Positions 11,754 through 25,700 of a stretch of DNA of 64,000 bases are shown in pieces (the first letter of the stretch is position 1; each line of letters opens with the position of its first letter). The DNA lies in contig JABVXV010000028.1 in assembly GCA_013365325.1 (NCBI GenBank), positions 124,001 to 188,000 on the forward strand, written 5' to 3'. This DNA is from Dipetalonema caudispina (taxonomy: Eukaryota > Nematoda > Chromadorea > Rhabditida > Onchocercidae). The notes beneath the pieces are model-generated. The model saw only the letters and a list, made by a program, of their open reading frames with translations. It ran no database searches and was not told the DNA's origin. Both the position numbers and the translations under genes were made by a program.

Positions 11754-14700
11754 CTAAATAACAATAACAACAAAAAACATTAGTTTTCTTCAATATCGCT
11801 TCTTATTGAATATAATGGATAAAGTACTGTTTGTTGAACTTTTATCAGATCTTATCTTGTCGTAGTTCTTTGTTTCAAAAATCTTCTGGCAAAAAAACTT
11901 TCTCAGATTTAGTTTTGAAACTTTCAAATTTTTAGTTCCTCTTTAGTATTAATATGGAAATTTCAATCTTTTTGAAACTTCTTACGACTTTCGTATTTTC
12001 TTCTGCCTGCTGTTCTTATCGCATATTTAAATGATGAAATTAGTGCATATTATTTAAATATTTTAAAAATATATATAGTGAGGAAAATTTAGCGGAACTT
12101 TTAATTTTTTTAGTTTAATTGGCAGAGAATGAAAACCTGATTGGAATATAAACCAGGACATGAAAACCACGTTTGTGATAAGGGAGTGGAAAACTTCTCA
12201 CAAAAACCAAAATCGTAATTCATTTGAATACATATAGCTTTCATCATAAATAGAACTTTCAATGCTATCAATTGAAATTTTCTGTCCAACTGAAAAGTTA
12301 TTTTTGGTGATTAAATTTGATTTTACAATTTCATTTCTGTTAGTGGAAATAAGTTTGTGATAAAGAATTAGAAAAAGTGAAGCTTACTAAGAAAAAATTC
12401 AGAATTCTAGATTTTGCATGAATTTTATCGAAAAACTACACCTCTACAAATGAGTTACTATAATTTGAAATTTGCAAATAAGTGGAAAATATTTTACACT
12501 ATTTATTTTGCGAAGCACTAGACAATTCGTACAACATGTGAAGAATTGGCTGCGCATAATTTCACGATTCTCCTAAAAAGTTAACCCATTGTTTTGTGTA
12601 ATTTTTCTAAACATCTCAAAGCTTTGTACATTATGTAATTTTTCTATCTATTAGAAAACACTTAGTGATGAAAGATGAAAATACATGAAAAGAAAATATC
12701 GCACTGCAAGATAATTCATCACTCCCAATTGAACTTGTTCTTCAGATGCACAATAACTATTCATTATCTCTGCTTGTTGCTCATCACTTCTGTTGAAAAT
12801 TTCAGTTTTAAATGCTATAAAAATTTTTCCCGTAATCCAAAGACAATTAAAGAATAATGTGTAGAATTGAGATGAAGGAAGAAATAGAAAAGACAAAAAG
12901 TGTTGTTGTCACATAAAAATACTATCATTTCCAATTTATATTCCTATAATCTTTTATATCATTCCCCTTAATTTCGCTTCACTTTCTTCTGTAATGTTGT
13001 TTTATGTTTTACTCATCGATTCTGCAAAAATTTTCCTTCTACCTTTCAAGTTTATTACTTTTCCTAGAAGTATTTCTTTGAATGAAATAAAATTTTTTAT
13101 GTTTGTTGATTCATTCAATACGGTAGAAATCATATCATCGCTTACCATTTTCGTACAGCATTCCAATTCAATACCAAATAGAACTATGCGTAAAATTCGG
13201 AACTGTTAATTTTTTGAAAAAAATTAAATTACAGGTCGAACGTTCTTCATGTTTGTTGCAATAAGCAGTAGAATTAAAGTGAAACCTTCTTTATCATTGC
13301 TCGGGAGTACGGCAACAATGCTGCAGTAAGATTGCTTTGTCTTTTCTTCAAATTTTCCAAAGTAACAAAATTCTGAATTCAATTCTGCAAGTTCTGAAAG
13401 ATTCCTTTGTTAATTATTATTCACGAAGATATCGTATCATATCATATCAATGAAATGTTCGAACAACATATCGCATTTGAAACCAACTAATGTATCAACT
13501 GATTCTTTCAGCATTAAATGGATAAAATCAATTTTTTCTTTGCAAAACAGAATTTTATCAAAAAATTTATTAAGCCATAGATGATGATGATAATCTGTCA
13601 TAAAAATGTTCGAGTTTGCCAGCAACATTCAACAACATTTTGAAAATGTTGACAACTAACCATTAATAGGAATCAAGAAATAAACAGTTATGATCAACTG
13701 CAACAAGAACAACATCTCCGCAAAATAAATGAATCAATTTCCCAAATATGAGTTTATTAAATTAATAATTATGCAAATTAATTACCAATATGCAGATTTA
13801 TTCATTGTATAGATAAATCTCTGGATTCGAAACTAAGATTGAATCGATTCTTCAAATATCTATTAATTTAGCAGATTAGGTAGGAAATAGAAACAGAAAA
13901 AGCAATTGGACAAATTTCAATTAGTGATAAAATTTGTAAAGTTTGATATGTGATGGTTACGTTAAGATGAATTGAAAACTTGCATGAAAGTTCGTTCATG
14001 AAGAAGGTATGGCATTGAAATCATGTAATTAAAATGGTAGGAAAAAATTTAATCATGAGAAATGATAATTTGTTAATTGCTACTAAAATAGGACAGAATT
14101 GGAATAGGCGCTAATTGCCATTTCTTTTCATTAACAAATGTGTAATTATGCTATTTACATGTAATTTTTTCTAACAATTATACATATTGTTCATATACAT
14201 TGGCGATTAAATTGAAAAAGTTATTTCATTAAATGTTCGGAAAAAAAAAAACATCAATGTAATCAGTGTAATTTAACTATACGGACAAATTTACATTCCT
14301 AGAAAAATGAATTAGATGTTAATTATGCTTATTAGCTTCGAGATTTATTTTACGCAAAAAAAACTTCATCAGTGACACAAAGATACATTAAGGAATTTGT
14401 TGATAGTGTAATAAGAGTGAGATTTATTGACCTTTTGTTGAGTAAAAATGTAATGAATGATTATGAGTAAAACAAAAATATAGTGCAAAAAATGTGACAA
14501 ATTGATAGGGTACAAGGAAGATTCCAAGTATTCAAAAAAGAATGACATGTCTAACTAATTGCAACAACTTTTATTAATAAAAATATTAATATATTCATAC
14601 TTTCATATGATTTTAATAGCTACAAGAAATTAAGAAAACTTTGATTAAATATAAGCATCGAAAAATGTCTTTTGCTACGTGTCTAAAATTTTTTTGGATA

Positions 14701-16740
14701 ATTTCGACATCATTTCTGTTGGTAAAACAACATATCATTTCTTGTAATTTATTTTTTTTTTTCAGATTAATTTTGTTGAAATTATATTAGAATGGTTTAA
14801 AAGCAACAGACCAGAAGTTAAAGCTAACTTTTTTCGAATCTGTAATATATAGCGTAAATTTAAAGGTAATAGTTTCCAATGATTATTTCCATTCAGTTCA
14901 TCTTTAATTCAGTGATAAAGTGGAAGGTGCAAGAAATAGTAAAGTCGGAAAAGTTTGTAAAAGGACGGGGTCAATTAAACTCGAAATTCAGTAAAGCACC
15001 AATGAAAAAAACCGAAAAGCATTTGCGGCATGTTCAAAGGTGAGTTGGTTTTCTTTCTATCACTCATTCAAATTCCTTTAAAATTAAATGCCATAGGACA
15101 ATATTTCGAGAAAGAGAGAGAGAGAGAGAAAAAAAAATAAGCTGTATAAAAGCCAAGAATGACATGGACATCAGCTTTGAATTTTTTGGCTGCAAACTCT
15201 TAATTTCGGAACAAAGTCAATAAAATCCTGGCTCTTTAAACTTGCTTATAATTTCTATCCATTTATACATATACCTTTGCTTATTTATATAACACTGGGA
15301 ATTTTAGATTAAATACTTCTGCTAGATGAAATATCTTTAAGCTAGAAAGCGATCATTCTAAATAAAAGATCATAAAAGGCTTATCCAAGATTTCAACAAT
15401 GTTTTAATGCAAAAATTTTAAGGAAACAAGTGGTAATAATCTTTTGTTCATGAAATTATTCTAAAAATTTGTGATAGTGAAGTTTGCATATCTTTATATT
15501 AAAGTATTATATCAATCAACTTTACAGTTAAAGCATTCATTGTTAACTGTATAGGTGTATTATCGAAGTGTTATTTGTTTGTTACGTAATAATGTAACTT
15601 TCACGACAACTTTTTTTACATAGTAAAAGAAAAACATTAGCCGATACGTAAATTTCAAAATACTTCACTGTGGGAAAAAGCCTTCATCACAACAAAGTGT
15701 TATAAGTATAAAATTTCAAACAAAAATATTTTTTTACGTGCCCTGTTCCTTCTAACTCTTAGTCAGTCAGAATCCTATGGCTTTATTGCATCGAGAAACA
15801 AGAATCAGTATTAGTGATAAGTGTTGAATGCTTGAGTAAAAGATGATTTGATTCCAATATTGCAATAATTGAAAGTGATATTCCTATATGGATAAGGATT
15901 TCATTTTGAGTATTACACTGTTAATCACTTGCACATTTATCCGTTTAATGCTCAGAATTGTAGATGTTTTAAGATCATCAATCATTGCACGTTGCACTTC
16001 ATGCACACCTCTCGTCGCAGGTTGTTGCTTGCAAAAATGGTGCAATGAAATTTGGCCGTTCACGACGGAAATCATCAGCATTACTCTGTATCATCGTCAT
16101 CACACATCCGCAGCGTAATGAGAAAAAGAAGGTGGGTTAAACGGGTAATAGTCTTTTCATCGTCATTGTCAACTCTTCTGTCTTGATTATTGAATTTCTG
16201 GTTTGAAGCAGCACTGTCTGTTGCCCATTTACTCACCGACAAATACTTTCTTTTTTAACGGATTAATTTCTTCGAACTGACAGAATTAGTAGTAAAAACT
16301 TTCCATCATTTTACTGTTATCTTTTCTCTTAAATTTGTATCTATATCCATTAATTGCTAGCTTTACTATATTAGACAAAATTTAAAATTTAATTTAAATT
16401 TTAAAAAATATATAATGATTAAATAAAACAACCCATCTAAGGAAATCTTCTTCATAAGAAGTTTTGGTGTTAGCTCGTTTTCTTGTATGTATCATTTATT
16501 ATTAGCATTCATAAAAATGATAATTGTCCATTATTGATAATGGCTACGATACTTTGAGCAATGTTTAAAATCATTTCTTTGCATTATTCGTTAATTGAGA
16601 AAAATTTTTAAATTCTTTTAAAGGAATAAATTAGCTGATAGTTTTCAGTGAATTACCTGAAGAAAATAGTAAGTTGAAAAAGATTAAGAGGTTAATCGAG
16701 TTGAGTGACAGTTCAAATTAGTGAAGCTTTACATTCAACA
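11754..16740. other. AT-rich region with only weak exon candidates
   Basis: About 5 kb between the - strand cysteine-rich gene and the + strand ABC transporter. It should hold the promoter and first exon(s) of both divergent genes. A candidate exon lies on the - strand near 12815-12706 (reads SDEQQAEIMNSYC and ends LGVMNYLA before GTGCGA); it could be an upstream exon of the cysteine-rich gene. A + strand candidate is at 14897-15039. A (GA)n tract is at 15112-15130. Around 15.9-16.1 kb both strands are open for about 65-75 codons in slightly less AT-rich sequence, but no splice signals or family match decide between them. Confidence 0.4.
14897..15039 (+). other. Candidate orphan exon (basic, Lys-rich)
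   Basis: Bounded by ATTCAG at its start and AG|GTGAGT at its end, open for 47 codons and Lys-rich (VQEIVKSEKFVKGRGQLNSK). Splice signals are good and the open frame unusual for this region, but it cannot be joined in phase to the ABC transporter start at 16741. It could be an untranslated leader exon or part of an unrecognised gene. Confidence 0.25.
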
Positions 16741-19700
16741 ATGGCTGCAAAAAAACGATTGAAAACGAGCAAAGAATTTTGGAGCCTTTACAGTTTCGCT
16801 GATAGAGTTGATATTCAGGTGGGTAATCTTTTATTCTTAAATAATTCTTTTAACTTATTGAGTTTGGTCTTAGAATTTATAAATGTTCCATTTATTAAAA
16901 TAAAACTTGTTGTTTTTTTGCGTAAACATAAATTCTTCCAAACATTTAATCTCATCATTTACTTCTCAAATTACTGAATTTACAGCTGATGGTAATTGGA
17001 CTAGTTCTGGCACTTGTTCAAGCTATTCTTTTACCTTTTGTATGGCTTGTGATGGGTGATTTCGTCTCAATTTCAATCGTTCGTGAGGTTAAACAAAATT
17101 TTCAATGTCAAAAATGAAATCTGACCTGGCAAATTAATATTATATGAATATTTCTTAGAGTTCTCATTGACAAAAGAGATTATGATTGGTTGAAAACGAT
17201 CAGTAAGGTAAAATACACAAGAAAAAAATAGAGTTTATAAATTTAGTAATTAACGATTTTGCGCTGCACTGCAATTAGTTTTTCCATCATAATTTGGCAT
17301 TTACATTAATACATGCAGAATTTACCAATGTTTTTGCAAAATTGGAAATGGCCTTAAATCCGAAACATCATAAATTACCTAGAACATTTATTACATCAAT
17401 AGCTCTACACAGAAAATCAATGAAATGCAAATATCTCGTCTTCTCGGCATTGCTGGATCAAAATGCCTCTTTCACGTAAAATCACGTCAAATTATCCTTC
17501 ATACTAGCAAGAGGGATAAAGTTCTGATATTCATGCAAGTCGAATGATCATATTTAAATTAAGCATGGAAAGTGATATAATGATATCACTTCCTGCATAT
17601 ATTTTACAGCATTTATCAAAGATTAATATTGCTCCATCTTTGGAAAAGTCATTTTAATTTGTATGGTATCTTCCTTAAATATATTTCTATTTTTGGAAAT
17701 TATAGCTAAAATTCGAGCTTTTCTATAGGCGTCTAAGGATTCTGTCATTTTTAAGGTGGAAATGTTAGACATAAGAGTAGAAACTAGTATGTATGGTACT
17801 GCCGAGTTATTATAAAATACTGATAATGTGATAATTAATCCGTAAACTTGATGATTTTCGTGGTAAAAAAAATTTTAATTAAAACATAAATTGCAAAACT
17901 AAAATATTTTGTCTCCCAAAAAAATTGAATCGAACTGGAAGTGTTACTATTGTAAATGATTTTCATCTCATCCTTCTTTTTTGTTTTGTTTTTGTTTTTT
18001 TTAAAAAACTCCAAAATTAATCGCTGTTTGTAAAGAACTAGAAAATGGAAATCGAAAAATCTAGCAAAAGTTAACAAGTCGTAATTTCGAACAACATTTA
18101 TTCTCCTACAATTTAACGTAATGTGCGAGAATGATATTGGAAGACATTAAAATTCTTTTCTCTTACGAAATGGGAACTTCGTTCTTTGCTCATTAAGAAA
18201 GAGACGGAAACAACAATTTCATCGCTTGATCCATTTCTGGAATGAACCTTTGGAATGGGTAAAATTAACAGATATGTAATTATCGTTGTATTATTACCGC
18301 CACTTGATCAGTATGTTTATAAAGCCTTTCATTAACTCCCATTAAAATTAAACAGTAAATTGTTGAAATGCAAAGTACAGTTTTCTTTCATTATATCCGA
18401 GAGGTAATTTTTACCTGCTGTATGAATTACACACCCATATGTATCACTAAGTGATAACTTTCAGTCACTGTTATTCTGAACTTTACAATTTATCGAATCT
18501 CTCAATCAGTTACATTCAACTCTCGACGAAAGGATACTTTCCAAATAGTACGCTAAATGTCAATTAAGATAGCATTAGAAATGATGAAAAAATTCAAGCT
18601 CGCGCGATTGAAGTAAAGAAATCCAATGTTTGTGAGTGGCTTGATAACTGTCGATAAATTTCAAGGATTTGTCTAATTTGGTACTTCTGCGTATGCGTCC
18701 TTGGCCTTTGCGTCTACAAGGAAAAAGCAAAGAAGGATTGGAGAAATTTAGGAAAACTAATAAAAACAAAATGTTGACCTTCGACTTAAAAAATTTCGGT
18801 AATTGTAGGAAATGCCACTTTTTTTTCTTTAATATTTGAAACGAAATGTGGGATTTGATGTGAAATGCGACATATTCGAAAAAAAAAAATATATTTTTTG
18901 ATCTCTACCTAAGATGCGGTATGACATCAAATTAAATGACGAAACCAGTTTTTCGAATGCTCTTTAATGGTATTGAAGTCTAATAAATATATTTTAATCA
19001 TTAATTAGCAACTTGTCTTACAATTCAAAAGTACCTAGTAATAGGTTGAATCATTAATTGATTTCAGCAGTATAAACTGGAGAAGATGAAACATTTTGAA
19101 TCATTTGATTCAAACAAAATTGAAATTGGATTAAGCAGTAATAGCAGTTTCGATTCGTATAACTTTACCGCTTCTACCGATGTTCCGACACAACAATCCC
19201 AAATAGATGCTCATTTCCAAAATTCCGCTACACCAGCGTTTGTTATGATGTTATCCTTATCAGTAGCCACATTTATTGCTGCTTTTTTCCAGGTACAAAA
19301 TATTTTTCATACATCTTTTCAGGTTATCCTGATAACATTAAGAAATTGATATCACTATCAGAATATACACAATCTATCACATTTAGCTTCAGGCTTACGT
19401 TTGGAATATCAACGTTTTTTAGCCTAATCCGGAACCGAATAAATGAGATTTAGTTTCATCCAATAGTTATTATAAATAATAGTGTATTTTACTGCAATTT
19501 TACCAAAAGGTATCACTTCGAAATTTCAGTTTCAATCACTCTTATTACTACTGGTATCATTAATTTTTCTTAGTTGGACTGCATACAAATCCTAAATTTT
19601 CGATCAAGTTTTTGATTCCTACTAATCATTTAAAATTATTTCACCAGCTAATTAAATTGGATTGTTATAGCGCTTAGCTTGGGAAGTGTCTGGTATCAGG

Positions 19701-22700
19701 CAAGTTTTCCGAGTTAAAAAAGCTTACATACGGAAATTGCTACACATGGATGTTGCATGGCTTGAATCACGACATTCTGGACAAGTAGCTGCTATGTTAC
19801 ATGAGTGAGCCATTTAATATTTGACGATACATGATAAATTCATATTTTTTGAAAAATTTTATAGAACTTTAACTAAAGAAACATAAAATTTGCATTATTT
19901 AAAAATTGTTTTAGCCATGCAGATTCGATATATCAAGGGATTGCTGATCATGTCCCAATGGTCATCTTTATTTGTGCATATTTATTGGTCACTTCATCAG
20001 TTTGTTTCTATATTCAGTGGGATGTGACCTTAGTGATGTTCGGCGCATTACCATTACTTATTGGAACAAGGCTTATTTTTAGCAAAGTTTATTTTTCAAC
20101 CTCATTTTTTTCGATGTTTTTCCTGTGATATTTTTAATATTGTGACAATTGCTAAAGTTCATTGCACACTTTGATCAGTTAAGGTTATTCGATCAATTAT
20201 GCACTGATTCCTAATTTGAGCGCTAGTAAAAGTGATAGAAAATTAAGGAATAACGGATAAGGAAGGAATAAACATTCCGGAAGATGTAAATAGGTTTAGG
20301 ATACGGTATAATAAATGTAAATTGTAGCTATTAAGTTCATTTCATAGTAAACACTTTCATGGAAAACATTATTGGCCTTTTTTTTATTTTTTAGCTTAGA
20401 TTAATTCCCGTTAACATATATTTTCTTCCATTTATTCCATAAATTATTATTTAAGTGGTTTTGTAAAACTCGCGATGAGGAACAGAAATTATTGGCTAAA
20501 ATGACAAATTTGGTGCAAGAAACGTTCTCGTGCATAAGAACTGTTATCGCATTTGCTGCACAAAAACAAACGATTAACAAGTAAGAAGAACCGGTTGTAT
20601 TTTTCTAAATTTCATTCAATATTTTATAAGCATGTTATAGTCATATCGATTCTCTTTGAATTTTCAACATCTTTTTTAGGTATGAAAGGTTAACAATCGA
20701 GCTGAACCGAATGACGGAACAGCGTCTCACTGCCTCATCTATTTATGATGCACTTGCACAGGTAACATTGGAATTTATATATATGTAAACATATGTACCG
20801 TTAACCATTAGAATGAAATTACTTCTTCACATTTTACAGTTTTCTTCTAATTGATAAATGCACAATCTGACCTTTCATCTCTCTTGTATTTTGTATAGAT
20901 TGAAGTTCAGTTGCGTTATTCGATTGAAATTTGTTAAGAATATAGGAGCACCTTGCTTCAAAATAAAATTCCACTCATCATACGGTAGATGTAAATATGA
21001 TAGTTACTGTAAAACAAAAATGAGAAGTATAAGAAAATTGATGTACTTCTTTTAATACTGATATTTTTAGGTTTTACTAACTGAATTCATCTTTACCGCA
21101 GCTCTATGTTATGGTATGTGGCGCGTTAATGATGCTAATCCAGGTCGTCTTGCTGCAGTACGTTGATAAATTATAAAATAATCAGTAATTTCATTATCAA
21201 CATCACTGAAACAATTATAGAGATCATTGTTTTTTAAAATAATAAACTCAATGAATCATGAACGTTCACGATAAAAATGATATGATCATTTAGCTAGCGA
21301 TCAATATGCTATACATGTGCGTTACGTCGATCAGTATCGGTTTCCATATGACAGGTGCATCAACTGCTCGACAAAATGCTAATGAAATGCATGCAATTTT
21401 GGTTGAAACACCGAATATTGAGTGTTACGTCAATAAACATAGCGAAAGTATGTTGGCACCACGTGGACATGGTGCTATTGAATTCAAGGATATTAGTTTT
21501 GCATATCCAAGTAGACCGGATATTGAGGTATAGAATGTTAATTATTGGATTTTGAGACTCTTCCATTATCTCCAAATAATTTCTTTAGCTTACAAACTGT
21601 ATAATTAGTACGTTTGAGTTTACTTCTTTAACCTTGTTTTGGCTTTATGCATAGAATTTTGAAATATATGAATGTTGAGAACTACAGGTACTGAAAGGAG
21701 TATCGTTTACTGTATCAGCAGGTGAACATGTCGCAATTGTTGGACCAAGTGGATCTGGTAAAAGTACAATAACGGCGCTTATGTTACGATTTTACGATCC
21801 AATCAATGGAACTGTTGGTATTTTTGAAGCTGCTTATGTTGCCTGCTACGATCTGAGTGTCATTTCATATCTGCTACATTAGGATCAAATTTCCTGGATA
21901 CACAAAGTATCATTCTCTTCTTGCATTACATAACTTATGTGATAATCACAGATCACATTGGACGGTGTCAATTTGAAAAGACTCAATCCTGACAATTTAC
22001 GAGCTCAACTTGGTTTAGTCAGTCAAGAACCAGTTCTTTTTGATGGTTTGTATTAATAACTTTAATATGAAATATATCAAGAGCTACCGATCATTATTTT
22101 AATGAATTAAAAACAATTAAATACTAAACATTTGCTTCTGAAGTTTTACTATTAACAGTGATTAGAAAAGTAATTTGTTTTTGGAAGTTAAAAAACTTCG
22201 ACATTATTTTACTTTTTCTTACCTTTACAGGTACCATAAGTGATAATATTCGATATGGACGTCTGAATGCAACACAAGCAGAAATTAATGAAGCAGCTCG
22301 AAAAGCAGAAGCTTGGCAATTTATTTGTGCTTTACCTGAAGGCATGAAAACCCGCGTTGGTGACAGGTCTTTTCATTTATTTTAAGATTTAGTTTCACTA
22401 AAAAGTTATGAATATAGTATCTATATGCTTGCAACTGTTTACTCACCGGATACAATTTCCACGCATCTTACTGATTGCTGATAATGAATCTGAAAACTTT
22501 CCATCAATATTTAATGAACATTACCTCTTCGTTTTTTCGAAACTGTTTGAAAGTTGAAGTTGAAAATTGATTTCTGACAGAATAAATTAACTAAATGTAA
22601 ATTCTTCCTCTAATTTTTCCTTATTTTAAGAGGTTTGCAACTATCCGGCGGTCAGAAGCAACGTGTAGCTATTGCACGTGCAGTAATCCGTGATCCATCA

Positions 22701-25700
22701 GTGATGATATTTGATGAAGCAACATCAGCATTGGATACAAAGCACGAAGTTGAAGTACAAAAAGCTATCGACGCAGCCAGCCAAGGTGTTACTACCATCA
22801 CAATAGCGCATCGGTAAAGTTATACTGTAACTGGACATATTAGAAAGGATTATATCATTTAGCTGAAGAGAAGGAATATTCTGTATTTTATATCAAATTG
22901 ATCGAAGGACATGTAACATATGATTTATTGGTGGTTTTCGCTAGTGAAATGATCTGCCGCGGTTGATTAAACTTCCTACTCCTCGGAATTACATTTATTG
23001 TTCAAGTAATAAGGACTATGAGATACCACTTGAAATCTATGTCATGAAGGCATTGCGAATTCTGTGAATTTATCTGTTACTAGGAAACACGGTTGAAAGG
23101 GAAAATTCCATCGTCTCATGGATATTTTATATAGTCTGATAATCACTTGATAATTTGTCAGCATCGGCAATGATTCCAATAGATAGCAAAGTAATTAGAG
23201 GCACTGATAGATAGTGCACACTTCGAAATTCCAAGGAAATAATTGCAATTAAAGGGATGTTTAGTAGATTTTCAGAGAAATATGATTGATATTTATAGTT
23301 AGGATGGACACCGTATTACTTGTAGAATAAAACTGTTGAAATGATATCGGGAATGATGATAAGCAGTGAGAAGAATGTTCTATGATTTAGGTTTACTTAG
23401 ATGTTGTTCAGGAAAGCAATATTATACAAAATGAGTATGACAAGTTTGCTTCAAAGTTAAATTACTCCTGTTGCGAAATTCAGTAAAATTTCGAGTTTAT
23501 CAAGCATCTGTAGTTCCTGTGATGTGCATGTGCTTGAAACGTATAGAATCTCAGAGAGAGAGAGAGAGAGAGAGAGAAAGAGCAAGAATGACAGCCTTGA
23601 AGTTATACACTATATTTTTCATCCAACCGGATTAGCATGAACTTTCAAATCATATGACTTAGTAATCAAGTTGTCATAGATATCGGCTTGAAATATCAAA
23701 CGAAACAGTTCAGATCGAACTACGTTCCTATTGCTTAAACGATGCTGTAAAGAAGATCAGAAAGCACAGAATCGGACAGAATGAGATCGATACACCTGAG
23801 ACTTTAAAAGCCATTTCCGGAGTTTAGAAATGCTTGTAAACAGGTTGACGAACTCTCTGGATGAGTTAGTGTAATCATTGTTGAAAGATGTAATACATAT
23901 TTAAAATTTATCTGTATCAGCTTTCGTTCCGATCGTCTATATAATCAATATGCCCATTATCCATAATTGTTGAATTAATTCTTCCTTTTCTTTTTTTATC
24001 TTTGTCGTAAAACTTGCCTCTATTTATTAGAAAGAATCCCGATAAAGAACAACAGTTTTTTGATCGCATTTGATTTTGAAGTTCTGGTTGGCATCTCAGA
24101 TATTTGCTTCACATTGCAATACCTTTGATGGTAGCACATTTATCAACATCTTCTGGATCAAAACTTTGCTACATTTCAGACTGAGCACTGTTCGAAATGC
24201 GGATCGTATTATCGTTTTGGAAAGTGGACAAATTGTTGAAGAAGGAAGCCCAGAGGAGTTGCTAGCTAAGAAAGATGGCAAATTTCACCGGATGTATAGC
24301 GATCAGAAATTCGATTCTTTGGCTGTCGATAAATTGGCGACAAATCCGCGTGCACGATCAAAAGTTTCCTTGGCTGCTCATTTCTCTATGACACCATCAG
24401 ATTTTATTGTAAATGCTTGTCATTTCTTCATGAATCATTTACTTTGACAACAATTATAGAGCTTCTCTCGCGGAAAGGATCCGCTTCATTAATATTCTTG
24501 AAATTGAAACTAATTAATCACAATTATTCTTCGACTCGACAATGTCACAAATTTATCACATTACTTACTTCATATGATATGCAACTTCAGCGTTGAGAAT
24601 GGTATTTTAGGATGCCGAAACATACCGCCGTGCATGGGCTCGTTCATCGTTGGGTGCTCATAAACGGCTTGGCAAATCATATTCTGTGCTCAGTACTGAT
24701 CGTGCAAAATTAGCCTTGCCTGTAATGTCGAAGAAGCGGACTCGAATGGATACACCGTTCAAGACAAATATCATGGAAGTAGCAATGGATGATAAAGATT
24801 ACGATGATCAAATTTCGGTAAAACTTTTGAGGCCATTAATTAGTTTTTACTTATGGCGTAAACGCATACCAAGAATAGTCGTGCACGATCGTGCACCACT
24901 CGCTTCTTAAAAAGTTCATTGAATTGATTGCAAAGTTGCAAAGTTGAATTTTTTGAAAGGAACTTCTGGGTTGTATGTTAATAGGATCCGATAGGATCTT
25001 CGTTTTTCTAACATACGGTGAAATTGTTAGATCAAATGTCTGAAAATAATTTTTATAATTTTCAAATTATTAAAAAAAGTGATCGTAGTCCTCAAAATTG
25101 TCTCTTCTTCTTTCAACCGAAAGCTCCCAATCTTAATGAATTTCTTTATTGGGAGAAAGTATGTAGTAACATTGAAATATTTAAGTTCCCTGGGAAAACA
25201 ACCAATTTCAATGCTATTTGGAATCTGATTAAGAGCTATAAAGATGGTTATTCACATTTGAGTGTGGCTATTCCAGTAACTATTCTGCGAGGATTCTTTT
25301 TTCTACTTATTTGTTTCGAAGTTTCATCAGTACTTGAGGTCAGTTATTTTATTCTCTTACTTTGATATCTTTTTTGTTTTTAATTCTTTAAAATTTCTCT
25401 TTCAAAAATCCATTTCCACTTGTGTTTCTAATGTAAACGATTTCACTAATAGCTATCTTAAATGGTCTTTTTATTTGTGCGATTAATCACCATTTCAAAT
25501 TATTCGATCATTCAAATGTTGATTTGCAGATAGCACTAGCTCCAAATGAAGAAACCGCACAACAAGTTTTTATCACAGCAGCTGTTTATACAGCCCTAAT
25601 TATTATTAAAACAATGTTCGAAGCAGTTGGGGTATTTTTAAATTGATTTAATTTCAATAAATTTTAACCAAATTTCACAATCATTCCTTGCTGCTTGGTG

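Noticed and set aside
13437..13628. Minus-strand 63-codon open frame with Met start and stop
   Set aside because: Phe/Asp/His-rich composition typical of chance AT-rich frames. It could not be joined to the cysteine-rich gene.
15884..16118. Open frames on both strands (65 and 76 codons)
   Set aside because: Both are open over the same segment. No splice sites or motifs favour either one, so no gene is claimed.
16375..16410. AT palindrome TTTAAAATTTAATTTAAATTTT
   Set aside because: Low-complexity A/T sequence in which such palindromes are expected by chance.
22124..22345. Minus-strand open frame of 73 codons
   Set aside because: Antisense shadow of the transporter exon at 22231-22366. The same applies to the frames at 28630-28836 and 24096-24281.
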